Positions 8,802-17,644 are shown, counted from the stretch's first letter. The stretch: DNA of 64,000 nt from an uncultured Oscillospiraceae bacterium (GCA_934597255.1 CAKTQV010000003.1:178773-242772), one strand, 5' to 3'. Translations and numbers: made by a program. The notes: generated by a model not told the origin, from the sequence alone.

Positions 8802-10832
8802 TCAGTCCGCGGCCTCGCGCATTTCCTCCGTATCCGCCGCCGCGGCGTTTACCTCCTCCGGCGGCCGGAAAGTCAGCACGGTCTCGCGCAGCGCCTGCTT
8901 TGCCGCCGCGTCGTCGCCCTCACAGGCCGCCCGGCGCAGCACCTCGAGCCGCCGGTAAAGCTCCTCCCGCTCAAGCGGCGTGTCCCTCTCGATGAATATG
9001 AGGCTGTTGTCCGTCTTGTTCAGCGTTTCGCTTTTGACCAGAAGCTCCTCGTAAAGCTTCTCGCCGGGGCGCAGCCCCGTTTCGACGATCTGGATATCGT
9101 GATACGGCTCATAGCCGGACAGGCGGATCATATTCTCGGCAAGCTCCAGTATCTTCACGGGCTTGCCCATGTCCAGCACGAACAGCTCGCCCGCCTTCGC
9201 CATCGCGCCGGACTGCAGCACGAGCTGGCTTGCCTCCGGGATGGTCATGAAATAGCGGATGATGCGCTTGTCCGTCACTGTCACCGGCCCGCCCGCCGCG
9301 ATCTGACGGCGGAACAGCGGGATCACGGAACCGGCGCTGCCAAGGACGTTTCCGAAGCGCGTCGCGTTGAACACCGTGTCCGGCGAAAACCGGCTGTAGC
9401 ACTGCACGATCATCTCGCACATGCGCTTTGTCGCGCCCATGACGTTCGTCGGATTGACAGCCTTGTCCGTAGAGACCATGATGAAGCGGCCGGTCTTGTA
9501 TTTCACCGCCAGCTCCACGGTATTGAGCGTGCCGAACACATTGTTTTTCACGGCCTCACAGCAGTTGTGCTCCATCAGCGGCACATGCTTGTGCGCCGCG
9601 GCGTTGAGCACGACGTCCGGCCGGTAGGCCGCGAACACCTTTTCAAGTCCGTCCCGGTCGCACACCGAAACGATCTCCACCCGCAGATCGAGCGCGTCGC
9701 CGTAGTGCAGCTTCAGCTCCTGCTGGATATCGTAGGCCCCGTTTTCATATACGTCCAGCACGATAAGCTGCTTCGGACGCATTTTGGCGATCTGCCGGCA
9801 CAGCTCCGAGCCGATGGAGCCGCCGCCGCCGGTGATAAGGATGACCTTTCCGCGGTAATACGCCTCCGTCCGCTCGCCGTCAAACTCGACCGGCTTGCGG
9901 AACAGAAGCTCCTCGATGTCGAACTCGCGCATGGTGCGCCGGCCGGGATTGGCCGACTGGACGGCCGGAAAATCGTATACCTTGATGCGGCAGCCGCTGC
10001 GGCGGTAGAAGTTGTAAAGCTCCTTGCGCTTTTCGGCGTCGATCTGCGGCAGCGCGAACACGATCTCCTGCACACCGAGATTCTCCAGCACGGGGAACGA
10101 CGCCTCCTGCTCGGACAGAACCGGCACGCCGTAGATGTCGCGGCCGATCTTTTCCCGGTTGATCTCGATGAAGCACACCGGCACATAGGACGCGCGCGGG
10201 TTGTTCAAAAGCTCATCCGCCAGTCCCACGCCGGTCCGCCCCGCGCCCACGATGGCGATGCGGATGCGGCGCTCGGCCGCCTCCATCAGCTCCGGCTCGT
10301 CGGGGTTGACGTCCATCCCGCCGAACACGCGCAGAACGAAGCGAAGCATATCGCCCCACTTTCCGCGGCGGCTGGAGAAATGGTATATATACTGATAGAT
10401 GATGCGCTCGGCCACACCCATCAGCAGCGTCATGCTGGCGATGGCCATAATGCGCAGGATCGACAGATAGCGCTCCGGGCGCAGAAGCTCGATCACGCAG
10501 CAGGCCACGCACGCGCAGCCGTCGGCCAGAAACAGGCGGATATACGCCTGCGTGCCGCCGTAGCGCCAGACCTGATTGTACACGCGCGCGATCAGGCGTG
10601 CGCCGATGATGCACACAAGGCCGGTCAGAAATTCCACGGCGAGCGCCCGCGGCGAAAAGGCCGTATCCATGCTCGGGTGCATATACAGCAGTACAAAATC
10701 GACCAGCAGATACGCGACCGCGTCATACAGAACCAACAGCCAGCGGATATGCTCCCGCGGCGACATGACCCCCAGCTCCGGCTGTTCTCCGTCCGGCTGT
10801 GAAGTTTTGGTTTTCTTTCTTTTCATTTTCAT
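8802..10832 (-). CDS. Membrane-anchored nucleotide-sugar 4,6-dehydratase/epimerase (CapD/PglF/WbpM family)
   Basis: A 676-residue polysaccharide-biosynthesis protein. Hydrophobic segments lie within residues 30-145, followed by a CoA-binding-like Rossmann domain (VGAGRTGVGLA, 195-205) and a catalytic short-chain dehydrogenase domain with ITGGGGSIGSELCRQ (333-347). VSTDKAVNPTNVMGATKR near residue 450 carries the Ser-Thr-Asp/Lys active-site region in place of the more common YxxxK. Family members remove water from UDP-GlcNAc to give 4-keto-6-deoxy sugars. Together with the dehydrogenase it supplies precursors for the operon to the left. The final residues are alanine/glutamate-rich. Confidence 0.92.
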   Translation of the reverse strand: MKMKRKKTKTSQPDGEQPELGVMSPREHIRWLLVLYDAVAYLLVDFVLLYMHPSMDTAFSPRALAVEFLTGLVCIIGARLIARVYNQVWRYGGTQAYIRLFLADGCACVACCVIELLRPERYLSILRIMAIASMTLLMGVAERIIYQYIYHFSSRRGKWGDMLRFVLRVFGGMDVNPDEPELMEAAERRIRIAIVGAGRTGVGLADELLNNPRASYVPVCFIEINREKIGRDIYGVPVLSEQEASFPVLENLGVQEIVFALPQIDAEKRKELYNFYRRSGCRIKVYDFPAVQSANPGRRTMREFDIEELLFRKPVEFDGERTEAYYRGKVILITGGGGSIGSELCRQIAKMRPKQLIVLDVYENGAYDIQQELKLHYGDALDLRVEIVSVCDRDGLEKVFAAYRPDVVLNAAAHKHVPLMEHNCCEAVKNNVFGTLNTVELAVKYKTGRFIMVSTDKAVNPTNVMGATKRMCEMIVQCYSRFSPDTVFNATRFGNVLGSAGSVIPLFRRQIAAGGPVTVTDKRIIRYFMTIPEASQLVLQSGAMAKAGELFVLDMGKPVKILELAENMIRLSGYEPYHDIQIVETGLRPGEKLYEELLVKSETLNKTDNSLIFIERDTPLEREELYRRLEVLRRAACEGDDAAAKQALRETVLTFRPPEEVNAAAADTEEMREAAD

Positions 10833-10904
10833 CCTGCCCGCCGCACACGGCGGTACATCCCGTTTCTGTAAGCCGGCCTCCGTTTCCCGCCGGTATTTAG
10901 AATC

Positions 10905-10933
10905 ATTTTACTACATATGCCCGGCAAATGCAA
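10905..10933 (-). promoter_or_regulatory. Promoter for the capD-like/dehydrogenase pair
   Basis: Minus strand TTGCAT (10933-10928), 17-base spacer, TAAAAT (10910-10905), about 75 bases upstream of the ATG at 10832 and just past the end of the AlgX-like gene. Confidence 0.65.
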
Positions 10934-10958
10934 GCGCCTTGCCGCGTCCCGGCCGCTC

Positions 10959-12263
10959 TCACGCGCCCAGGAACGCCGCGGCGTCTCCGGCGTCCTCCGC
11001 CGGAAGATAGGCCGCAAAGCCGTCCGCCGTGTGCGACGCCTCATAGACCCGGCCGCCGGCCCGGATATACACCGGCGCGGCCGTGCCGTCCGTTCCGCCG
11101 CTCACGAGCACATAGCCCGCCAGCGCCCCCGGCGCTTCCTGCGTCCGCAGCGGGCCGGGAAGCTCGGCCGCGCCGTCCAGCGCCGCCGCCGGCCGCTCCG
11201 GCGCCGGGAACACCGCCGTGTATTCTATCAGATAGCGCACGTTCCGTTGTCCCAGCTCCACGACCGCGTCCGTCGCGCCCAGCGCGCCGATGCGCACCAG
11301 ATCGTAGCTGTTCTCGCGCGAGAACGCCGCCGTTTCAAACCGCTCGGCCAGATAGGGATACAGGCTGCGCCCGAACGAATCGCGGTACATCAGCAGCGTC
11401 CCTTCTCCATCGTCGCAGCGCGTTTCGATCTCCATATCGTTGACGGAGGTGAAGCGGCTTTCGTAGGTGAACGTGAAGCCCGCCGCCGGCGCGTAGTCCG
11501 GCTCGCGGTACGTCCCCGCGGGATACAGCATCTCATACAGGTCGCCCCGATGCTCCGGCGCCGCCGTGAATTCCCCGTCGAACCAGCCGCCCTCGCGCCC
11601 CAGCGAGGTCAGTATCCCGTCCGCCGCCAGCGCCGCGCCCCGGCCGTTCCAGTGGCTGTCCGTATGCCAGTACAAAACCTCGTCCTGCGCGGAAAACAGC
11701 GCGTACATATCGCAGTAAGCCACACCCATTTCCGCCAGCCGCGCCTGCAGCGCGTCCACGTTCCTCCCCTCGGCCACGCGGACGTAATCGCGCGTATACT
11801 GGGGATACAGATCGTATTTGGCGTTCGGCATCACGAACAGGAAACGCGCGCCCTGGCTTTCGGCGTATTCCTGCATCAGATACACATTGCGCGCGCAGCG
11901 CCATATCTCCGTCTCCGGCAGCAGACCGGCCCCGGCGCGGTCGTCCGCCGCCGTGAAATAAAACAGCCAGCCGTCCCGCCCGAGCACCACGTCGTCGTTC
12001 TCCGAAGCGCCGAACAGGCGCGCGCACACCGCGTCCCACGCCGTGATGCACCACAGACGCGGACGGAAGCCCCGGGACGCATACGCCGAAAGCTCCGACA
12101 AAAACGCCGTGTTCAGCGTCCCGCGGCGGATGAGCTTCGGCTTCGGCGCCGCGATCTCATTGGCCGCCGCCGGAGCCGGCCCGGCCAGGCACATCGCCGT
12201 CAGCGGCACGGAGCAGACAAGGAAAAACAGCGCGATGAACGCGCACAGCCAACGTTTTTTCAT
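10959..12263 (-). CDS. AlgX/AlgJ-like SGNH-type protein, probable partner of the MBOAT acyltransferase
   Basis: A 434-residue exported protein with an N-terminal signal segment (KK-RW then a hydrophobic stretch to about residue 25). It has the DGWLFYF strand near residue 95 and a YWHTDSHWNGRGA motif near residue 200, the D-H-W pattern of AlgX/AlgJ and DHHW-family proteins. These are extracytoplasmic partners that pass acetyl groups to a polysaccharide in the dlt/alg/pat system. It starts 12 bases after the MBOAT gene ends, so the two are translated together. Which polymer is acetylated is not shown; the adjacent polysaccharide genes are the obvious candidate. Confidence 0.82.
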   Translation of the reverse strand: MKKRWLCAFIALFFLVCSVPLTAMCLAGPAPAAANEIAAPKPKLIRRGTLNTAFLSELSAYASRGFRPRLWCITAWDAVCARLFGASENDDVVLGRDGWLFYFTAADDRAGAGLLPETEIWRCARNVYLMQEYAESQGARFLFVMPNAKYDLYPQYTRDYVRVAEGRNVDALQARLAEMGVAYCDMYALFSAQDEVLYWHTDSHWNGRGAALAADGILTSLGREGGWFDGEFTAAPEHRGDLYEMLYPAGTYREPDYAPAAGFTFTYESRFTSVNDMEIETRCDDGEGTLLMYRDSFGRSLYPYLAERFETAAFSRENSYDLVRIGALGATDAVVELGQRNVRYLIEYTAVFPAPERPAAALDGAAELPGPLRTQEAPGALAGYVLVSGGTDGTAAPVYIRAGGRVYEASHTADGFAAYLPAEDAGDAAAFLGA

Positions 12264-12275
12264 CCCCGTCCCTCC

Positions 12276-13724
12276 TTAAAACTGCGCGTAGATGAACGGA
12301 CGGAAGCCGCCGCCCGCCATGGCCAGCACACACAGCGCGAACAGCGCCGCGCACAGGATATACGACGCGATCTCGCCCGCCCGGCCCGTCCGCTCCCGCA
12401 GCCACGGCAGCGCGCCGAGACTCCCGGCCGCGCCCACGGCGAAGGCCGCTGCCGTCAGACCGCTGAGCGATTTCTGCAGCAGCAGCGTCCCCTCCGCCGA
12501 GAAGGAGAAGCCGGCGAACATGGCGGCGAACATCCGTCCCGCCTGCGCCGGATCCGCGCTGCGGAACAGCACGGCTCCGAGCAGCGTGACCAGAAACGTA
12601 TAGACGTGCAGCAGCGCGCGGCCGCCCGCCTTTTTCCCGATCCGGCGCGTGTCGATGACCTTCACGCCCTCGAGAATGTTGAACAGCCCGTGCCACACGC
12701 CCCAGAGGATATAGCACCAGCTCGGCCCGTGCCACAGGCCGGTCAGCAGCCACACCACCGCCAGCGCCGCCACGGACACGACGCGGCTCGCGGCCTTTTT
12801 CCGCCCCGCGGCGGACAGGCGCCTGCGCCAGCGATTGAGCGCGCGCGACATCGTGAGCGGATAATACAGATACGTCCGGAACCACGCCGTCAGGCTCATG
12901 TGCCAGCGGCTCCAGAATTCCGTCACCGAGGCGGCCAGATACGGCAGACGGAAGTTTTCCGGCAGTGTGAAGCCGAACAGCCCGCCCAATCCGATGGCCA
13001 TGTCCGCGCAGCCGGAGAAGTCGAAATAGATCTGCACGGCGTAGCCGAGCGCCGCCAGCCAGGCCAGCCGCGCGTCCAGTACGGACGAGCCGTACACCAC
13101 GTCCACAAAGCGCCCCAGCACATCGGCCACCAGCAGCTTCTTGGAAAGCCCCAGCACAAAGCGCCGGATGCCCGCCGCCGTTTTCTCCGGCGTGCATTCG
13201 CGCGCGTCCAGCTGCGGCTCGAACGCGGCCCAGTTGAGGATGGGCCCGGCGGCCGCCGTGGGGAACATCCCCATGAACAGCAGCACGCGCCCGAAGCCGC
13301 GCGAGGCGCGCGCCGGGTCGCGCCGCACCTCGATCAGATAGCTCAGCCCCGACAGCGTGTAAAACGAGATGCCCACCGGCAGCGTCAGTCCCGCCATCGG
13401 CAGCGACAGACCCAGCGCACGGTTCGCGATGCCCGTGAAGAAGTCCAGATACTTGAACGCGAACAGCAGCCCCAGGTCCAGCGCCACCGCCGCGGCCAGC
13501 ACGGCCCGGCTTCCCTTCCGTCCCGCGAGCAGCCGCCCCGCCAGCCAGTTCACCGCCGCCGCGCCCAGCATCAGAAGCGCCTGCCCCGGCGAGCCGAACG
13601 CATAAAAAAGCAGACTGAAGCCGGCCAGCAGGGCGTTCTTCGCCCGCATCCCCGGCATCAGTCTGTAAACGATAAAAACGACCGGGAGGAACGCAAACAG
13701 AAACACAGCGCTGTTAAATACCAT
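12276..13724 (-). CDS. MBOAT family O-acyltransferase (AlgI/DltB-like)
   Basis: A polytopic membrane O-acyltransferase of 482 residues that moves acyl groups across the membrane to a surface polymer. The family signature EFWSRWHMSLTAWFRTYLYYPL is near residue 270 and the catalytic histidine lies in LLTGLWHGPSW near residue 325. About ten hydrophobic segments are visible. It begins with MVFNSAVFLFAFLPVVF, the standard AlgI-type start, behind an AGGGAGGAAG ribosome site. It is followed directly by its AlgX-like partner and lies 68 bases after khpB, with no clear promoter of its own. Confidence 0.92.
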   Translation of the reverse strand: MVFNSAVFLFAFLPVVFIVYRLMPGMRAKNALLAGFSLLFYAFGSPGQALLMLGAAAVNWLAGRLLAGRKGSRAVLAAAVALDLGLLFAFKYLDFFTGIANRALGLSLPMAGLTLPVGISFYTLSGLSYLIEVRRDPARASRGFGRVLLFMGMFPTAAAGPILNWAAFEPQLDARECTPEKTAAGIRRFVLGLSKKLLVADVLGRFVDVVYGSSVLDARLAWLAALGYAVQIYFDFSGCADMAIGLGGLFGFTLPENFRLPYLAASVTEFWSRWHMSLTAWFRTYLYYPLTMSRALNRWRRRLSAAGRKKAASRVVSVAALAVVWLLTGLWHGPSWCYILWGVWHGLFNILEGVKVIDTRRIGKKAGGRALLHVYTFLVTLLGAVLFRSADPAQAGRMFAAMFAGFSFSAEGTLLLQKSLSGLTAAAFAVGAAGSLGALPWLRERTGRAGEIASYILCAALFALCVLAMAGGGFRPFIYAQF

Positions 13725-13792
13725 TTGTCTTCCTCCCTGTCTGTCTCATGGGAATTATTCAGTTTCCCGGCCGTTTGTCCGCGGCGGCGCCG

Positions 13793-14635
13793 TCAGCACC
13801 ACTCCTTGAACTCCGGCTCCTTTTTTTCTTCCTTCGTCTCCGTGCGCACGTAATTGACGACGACACGGCGGTTCGGCTCGCTGCCCGTGGAGCTCGTGGT
13901 CACGCCCTCGTAATCCTGAAGCGCGGTGTGGATGATGTGGCGCTCGTAGGAGTTCATGGGCTCAAGCGCCATCGAGCGCTTGTATTTGATGGTCTTGGCG
14001 GCCATTTTCTCCGCCAGCCGGACGAGAGATTCCTCGCGCTTGGCGCGGTAGTTCTCGGCATCGACATTGATGTGGCTGCGCTTGTCGTTGCCGCGGTTGA
14101 CCACATAGTTGGTCAGATGCTGGATGGCGTCGAGCGTCTCGCCGCGGCGGCCGATCACGGCGCCGATGCCGGAGCCGGACAGCTCCACGTTCAGTCCGCC
14201 GCCCTCGCGGGGGCTGATCTCCATATCCGCCTGCACGCCCATCCGGTCGAGCAGACCGCGCAGGAACGCCTCCGTAGCCACGGCCTGTTCGCCCTCAGCC
14301 AGACGCTTCGTCTTGCCCGGCGCCTTGGGCTCGGCGGGCTTTTTTTCCGCCTGCGGCTTTTTCTCCGGCTGCGGCTTCTTTTCGGGCTGCGCCGCCTTCG
14401 GGGCCGCCTTGGGGGCGGGCTCCTTGACCGGCTCGGGCTTCTTTTCCAGCGCTTCGTCGGGCGCCTCGTAGCTCACGCGCAGCACGGCGTCCGCCGCGCC
14501 GATGCCCAGAAAGCCGGTCTTGCCGCGGGCGACGACCTCAACGGAGACCTCGTCGCGCTCCAGACCAAGCTGCTGCAGAGCCTTTTCGAGAGCTTCCTCC
14601 GCGGTCTTGCCGCGGAATTCCATAGATTTGGTCAT
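13793..14635 (-). CDS. khpB: RNA-binding protein KhpB (Jag): Jag-N, KH and R3H domains
   Basis: A cytoplasmic RNA-binding protein of 280 residues, normally encoded after yidC. The Jag-N domain (residues 5-55) contains GKTGFLGIGAADAV. A low-complexity Lys/Pro/Glu/Ala linker spans about residues 65-110. The KH domain carries the GAVIGRRGETLDAIQ loop near residue 160, and the R3H domain with PMNSYERHIIHTAL ends the protein. In streptococci KhpB works with KhpA in cell elongation and small-RNA biology; the same role here is inference. It is 18 bases downstream of yidC and clearly in that operon. Confidence 0.95.
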   Translation of the reverse strand: MTKSMEFRGKTAEEALEKALQQLGLERDEVSVEVVARGKTGFLGIGAADAVLRVSYEAPDEALEKKPEPVKEPAPKAAPKAAQPEKKPQPEKKPQAEKKPAEPKAPGKTKRLAEGEQAVATEAFLRGLLDRMGVQADMEISPREGGGLNVELSGSGIGAVIGRRGETLDAIQHLTNYVVNRGNDKRSHINVDAENYRAKREESLVRLAEKMAAKTIKYKRSMALEPMNSYERHIIHTALQDYEGVTTSSTGSEPNRRVVVNYVRTETKEEKKEPEFKEWC

Positions 14636-14653
14636 ATTTGTTTCTTTCCTCCG

Positions 14654-16084
14654 TTATTCGCCGGGCTCTTCGTCCGACTCGTCCGCGCTTTCGGCCTCTT
14701 CCGGCTCGTCCGCAACCTCGTCCGACGGCTCCTCCGGCTCGTCCGCGTCCGTTTCCGGCGCGTCCTCCGGCTCATTCTCCGGCTCCTGCACGGCAGGCAC
14801 CTCCGCCTGCGTGACTGCGGCGTCCTCCTGCGCAAGAAGCTCCTGCTCCTGCTCGTATTCCTCGCTTTCCGCCAGCGCGGCCGCCGTCTTTTCCTCGGCC
14901 TCGGCCGGGTTGAAATAGCGGTCGGCGACGTAGGCGCGGCCGCGGGCATACCGCCGCTCGCCCACCTGGCTGTCCGGCGTTTCCTCCAGCGTCAGCCCCT
15001 TCTTCGCCGCACGCGCCGCGCGCTGCTCCGCAGCCCGGCGCTCCACTTCCTTCTGCGCGGCATAGGCCTGCTGCTTTTTCTTGGAGGTGTTGCGGTTGAC
15101 CTGCGTGGCGCCCTCGGCGCGCAGACGCTCGGTCTCCTGCCGCTTGGCCTCCAGCTCCGCATCGCGCGCCTTTTCCCGCGCGATGCGATCGGCGTCCTCG
15201 ATGTCGAGCTGGCGGTTGAAGATGCGGTTGAGTATCGCGTCCTGCACGATGGCGAACACGCTCTGCGCGATCCAGTAAATGCCCATGACGCCGGGCATCG
15301 TGAAGCAGATCCACAGCGAGACCAGCGGCATCATCAGCATCATGTTCTTGTTGCTCTTCTGCTGCTCCGCCGTCTGCGGCGTGGCCGCCTGCGACAGCTT
15401 CATGGAAAGATAGCTCAGCAGCGCCGAGATGACCGGGATGAGGAACAGCCCCAGCGCCGGCCCCCAGACCGCGGGATCCGACCAGTCCCAGTTCCAGAAC
15501 TTGAAGCTCGGCGTCTGGCCCAGATCGAGACCCAGGAATTTGTAGCTGAGCGCCTGCAGCTTGTCCGACAGACCCTGGAAGGCGTCGAAATGCTGCGTGA
15601 TGAACTCGCTCTGGAATATCTGCTCATAGCCGGAGGCGTTGCGGCCGCCGGAATAATCCGCCAGGTTGTAGCCGAGCTCGATGAGCTTTTCGTAGATCGC
15701 ACCGCCCTCGGCCATCAGCTCCTCGCTCACGCCCATCATAACGGTGATGGGGAAGCGGATGGCGCGGTACAGCGCGAACAGGATCGGGAAGGGGATCAGG
15801 GACCACAGGCAGCCGGACATCGGGTTGACGCCCTCTTCCTTGTAGAGCTTGTTCACCTGCTCCTGATACTTTGCTCTGTCGTTCCCGAATTTCTTCTCAA
15901 GCTCCTTCAGCCGCGGGGTCATCCGGCTGGTGCGCATCATGCTTTTTTTGCTTTTGAGCTGGAACGGCAGGAGAATGATCTTGACCACCAGTGCGAAGAG
16001 GATGACGGCAACGCCGTAGTTGCCGCACAGATCGAACAGCCACATCAGCAGTTTGCCGAACAGGCCGCAAATCCAGTTCCACAT
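14654..16084 (-). CDS. yidC: Membrane protein insertase YidC with long acidic C-terminal tail
   Basis: Inserts proteins into the cytoplasmic membrane alone or with SecYEG. The 476-residue protein begins with a short periplasm-less Firmicutes-type N-terminus and a first hydrophobic segment at residues 20-40. The groove arginine is R51 in SKKSMMRTSR, followed by the cytoplasmic hairpin and further membrane segments ending near residue 285. Beyond that lies a charged coiled region and then about 60 residues dominated by Glu and Asp. Gram-positive YidC/SpoIIIJ proteins are usually about 260-300 residues with a basic tail, so this extension is unusual. Confidence 0.93.
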   Translation of the reverse strand: MWNWICGLFGKLLMWLFDLCGNYGVAVILFALVVKIILLPFQLKSKKSMMRTSRMTPRLKELEKKFGNDRAKYQEQVNKLYKEEGVNPMSGCLWSLIPFPILFALYRAIRFPITVMMGVSEELMAEGGAIYEKLIELGYNLADYSGGRNASGYEQIFQSEFITQHFDAFQGLSDKLQALSYKFLGLDLGQTPSFKFWNWDWSDPAVWGPALGLFLIPVISALLSYLSMKLSQAATPQTAEQQKSNKNMMLMMPLVSLWICFTMPGVMGIYWIAQSVFAIVQDAILNRIFNRQLDIEDADRIAREKARDAELEAKRQETERLRAEGATQVNRNTSKKKQQAYAAQKEVERRAAEQRAARAAKKGLTLEETPDSQVGERRYARGRAYVADRYFNPAEAEEKTAAALAESEEYEQEQELLAQEDAAVTQAEVPAVQEPENEPEDAPETDADEPEEPSDEVADEPEEAESADESDEEPGE

Positions 16085-16115
16085 ATAAATAAGTTCTCCT
16101 TATTACAGTCTGCCC

Positions 16116-16343
16116 TCAGGGGACAGGGTCGTAGAAATCGTGCTCCCCGAAATGAAAGGGGTGGCACCGGCATATGCGTCGGAAAGCCAGCCGGCCGCCC
16201 TTGACGGCGCCGTATTTTTCAATGGCCTCCAGCGCATATTCGCTGCACGTCGGGATAAAACGGCAGCAGGGTTGTCGCAGCGGCGAGATATACTTCCGAT
16301 ACAGGCGTATCAGCCACAGCATCACACGCTTCACGGCGCGCAC
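16116..16343 (-). CDS. yidD: Membrane protein insertion efficiency factor YidD
   Basis: A 75-residue YidD homologue that assists YidC. It shows the family pattern [30 protein letters not shown] with three conserved cysteines and ends in [15 protein letters not shown], the usual C-terminus. It overlaps rnpA by 13 bases and precedes yidC by 31, so translation is coupled to RNase P protein as in most Firmicutes. Confidence 0.95.
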   Translation of the reverse strand: MRAVKRVMLWLIRLYRKYISPLRQPCCRFIPTCSEYALEAIEKYGAVKGGRLAFRRICRCHPFHFGEHDFYDPVP

Positions 16344-16669
16344 AGCTCCAGCTTCCGGAACGCCTCCAGCGCCTCTGTCTCCAGCTTCTGGTAGCTGGCG
16401 GCGGCCGCGCGGGTGCGCGCGACTATGACAACATCGAAGCCGGGCTTCAGCCCGCCTTCGTGCAGCCGGTAAATCGCCCGAAGCCGGCGGCGGACGCGGT
16501 TTCGCGTCACCGCCTTGCCGACCTTCGACGTCACCGTGAGACCGAGGCGGTTATACCCGAGACCGTTGCGGCGGGCATAGACCACCAGACAGCTCTCCAC
16601 GGCGCTGCCGCCCTTCTTGTACAGACGGCGGAACAGGCGATCTTTATTGAGCGAGGAAGTGAATCTCAC
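16331..16669 (-). CDS. rnpA: Ribonuclease P protein component
   Basis: The protein subunit of RNase P, which binds the RNA subunit and pre-tRNA leaders. The 112 residues contain the RNP signature [21 protein letters not shown] (residues 43-63), and the N-terminal [16 protein letters not shown] is typical. It lies 24 bases after rpmH in the conserved rpmH-rnpA-yidD-yidC-khpB order. Confidence 0.96.
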   Translation of the reverse strand: MRFTSSLNKDRLFRRLYKKGGSAVESCLVVYARRNGLGYNRLGLTVTSKVGKAVTRNRVRRRLRAIYRLHEGGLKPGFDVVIVARTRAAAASYQKLETEALEAFRKLELCAP

Positions 16670-16693
16670 CTTTTCTGGCCAGAGCCAAACCGA

Positions 16694-16828
16694 TCAGTAG
16701 CTGAGCTGATGGCGGCCCTTGGCGCGGCGCGCGGCCAGGACCTTGCGGCCGTTGCGGGTGGACATGCGCTTGCGGAAGCCGTGCTCCTTCTGGCGCTGAC
16801 GCTTCTTGGGCTGATAGGTACGCAGCAT
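16694..16828 (-). CDS. rpmH: 50S ribosomal protein L34
   Basis: A 44-residue L34. Translation from 16828 gives [18 protein letters not shown], then [21 protein letters not shown], the near-invariant L34 sequence, ending at TGA in 16694-16696. It is the promoter-proximal gene of the rnpA-yidC operon, preceded by AAAGGAAGAG. Confidence 0.97.
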   Translation of the reverse strand: MLRTYQPKKRQRQKEHGFRKRMSTRNGRKVLAARRAKGRHQLSY

Positions 16829-16901
16829 TTTTCTTCTCTTCCTTTCTTGTTTTATTACTCAACAGCGGCCATAGACCGCAGTAGTTGGCAGTAACTTTGT
16901 T

Positions 16902-16930
16902 ATTATATAGAATTCATCTCCCGCTGTCAA
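16902..16930 (-). promoter_or_regulatory. Strong SigA promoter for rpmH-rnpA-yidD-yidC-khpB
   Basis: On the minus strand TTGACA (16930-16925), 17-base spacer and TATAAT (16907-16902), a consensus match at both boxes. It overlaps the 3' end of thiT. No DnaA-box cluster (TTATNCACA) is visible here. Confidence 0.88.
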
Positions 16931-17462
16931 CACACAGCAGCTTTGTTTTTTTCGACAAAATTGCCGTGACCGTGCACAGCACCACGCCGTTGACGACCAT
17001 ATAGACCCCGTTGTAAAGCGCGGAATACAGCCACACGTTCGTCATGGCCAGCCCCAGGAACTCCTCCGGCATCCACTGGCCCCAGATGATAACGCCCGAC
17101 AGAACGTGCACCGCATAGCGCGCAAAGGCGCCCAGCGCCGCGCCCCGGACCGGCCGGTCCGGCATAAGCCCCGCCAGTCCCACGACCGCGAAGGCCGCCG
17201 TGTAATCGAGCAGCAGCGCCGCCCAGCCGTAGGCGATGCCGCCGCCGACGATGCACTTGAGCGTTCCGAACACGGCGCCCGCGCCGATGCCCCAGCCGCA
17301 GCCGCGCCGCAGCGCATACACCGCCAGCGGGATCATCGTCAGCTCCATGGAGCCGCCCGTTCCGCTCAGCCAGTCCGTCGGCGCGCGCAGAAAATTGAGC
17401 ACGAGCGCCGCCGCCACCATGACGGCGCCCTCCGTGATGCAGGACAGAGTCTTGTTTCGCAT
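16914..17462 (-). CDS. thiT: Thiamine ECF transporter substrate-binding subunit ThiT
   Basis: The S-component that binds thiamine and associates with the shared ECF energizing module. The 182 residues have about six hydrophobic segments, and MELTMIPLAVYALRRG near residue 42 and ALLLDYTAAFAVVGLAG near residue 85 match ThiT. I start at the ATG at 17462, preceded by AAGGAGAACATC; the longer in-frame start would read through the attenuator. The TPP riboswitch and terminator upstream confirm a thiamine role independently. Confidence 0.93.
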   Translation of the reverse strand: MRNKTLSCITEGAVMVAAALVLNFLRAPTDWLSGTGGSMELTMIPLAVYALRRGCGWGIGAGAVFGTLKCIVGGGIAYGWAALLLDYTAAFAVVGLAGLMPDRPVRGAALGAFARYAVHVLSGVIIWGQWMPEEFLGLAMTNVWLYSALYNGVYMVVNGVVLCTVTAILSKKTKLLCVDSGR

Positions 17463-17493
17463 GATGTTCTCCTTATGTACCGAAAAATGAAAA

Positions 17494-17529
17494 CAAAAAA
17501 GGCCGTCGCAGAATAATACACGACGGCCC
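17494..17529 (-). terminator. Riboswitch-controlled terminator in the thiT leader
   Basis: On the minus strand a perfect 8-bp GGCCGTCG/CGACGGCC hairpin (17528-17521 with 17508-17501) is followed by TTTTTTG. It lies between the TPP aptamer and the thiT start, the expected expression platform for ligand-induced termination. Confidence 0.85.
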
Positions 17530-17542
17530 GCAAAAACATATC

Positions 17543-17630
17543 GTCCCTCCGTCGGCATTATCCGAATCAGGTCACAGGGTCCGAAGCCTCGCTTGGCTCC
17601 ATCTCAGCCGGGAATACCCAGCACCCCTTT
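17543..17630 (-). promoter_or_regulatory. TPP riboswitch (THI element)
   Basis: Minus-strand RNA shows the conserved TPP aptamer parts in order: GGGGTGC at the 5' side, GGCTGAGA, ACCCTGTGACCTGAT, GGATAATGCC and the closing GAGGGA. It lies just upstream of an intrinsic terminator and thiT, so thiamine pyrophosphate should switch thiT off. Confidence 0.95.
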
Positions 17631-17644
17631 TTGTTCTTGCCCTT

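Noticed and set aside
10917..13853. A 978-codon plus-strand frame opposite the AlgX-like and MBOAT genes
   Set aside because: Arginine/proline-rich composition typical of an antisense shadow, and the opposite strand encodes two clear families.
13748..16204. An 818-codon plus-strand frame opposite khpB and yidC
   Set aside because: Leucine/arginine repeats reflect the complement of the Glu/Lys-rich sense proteins.
16829..16930. oriC next to rpmH
   Set aside because: No TTATNCACA cluster or dnaA; the region holds only the rpmH promoter and the end of thiT.
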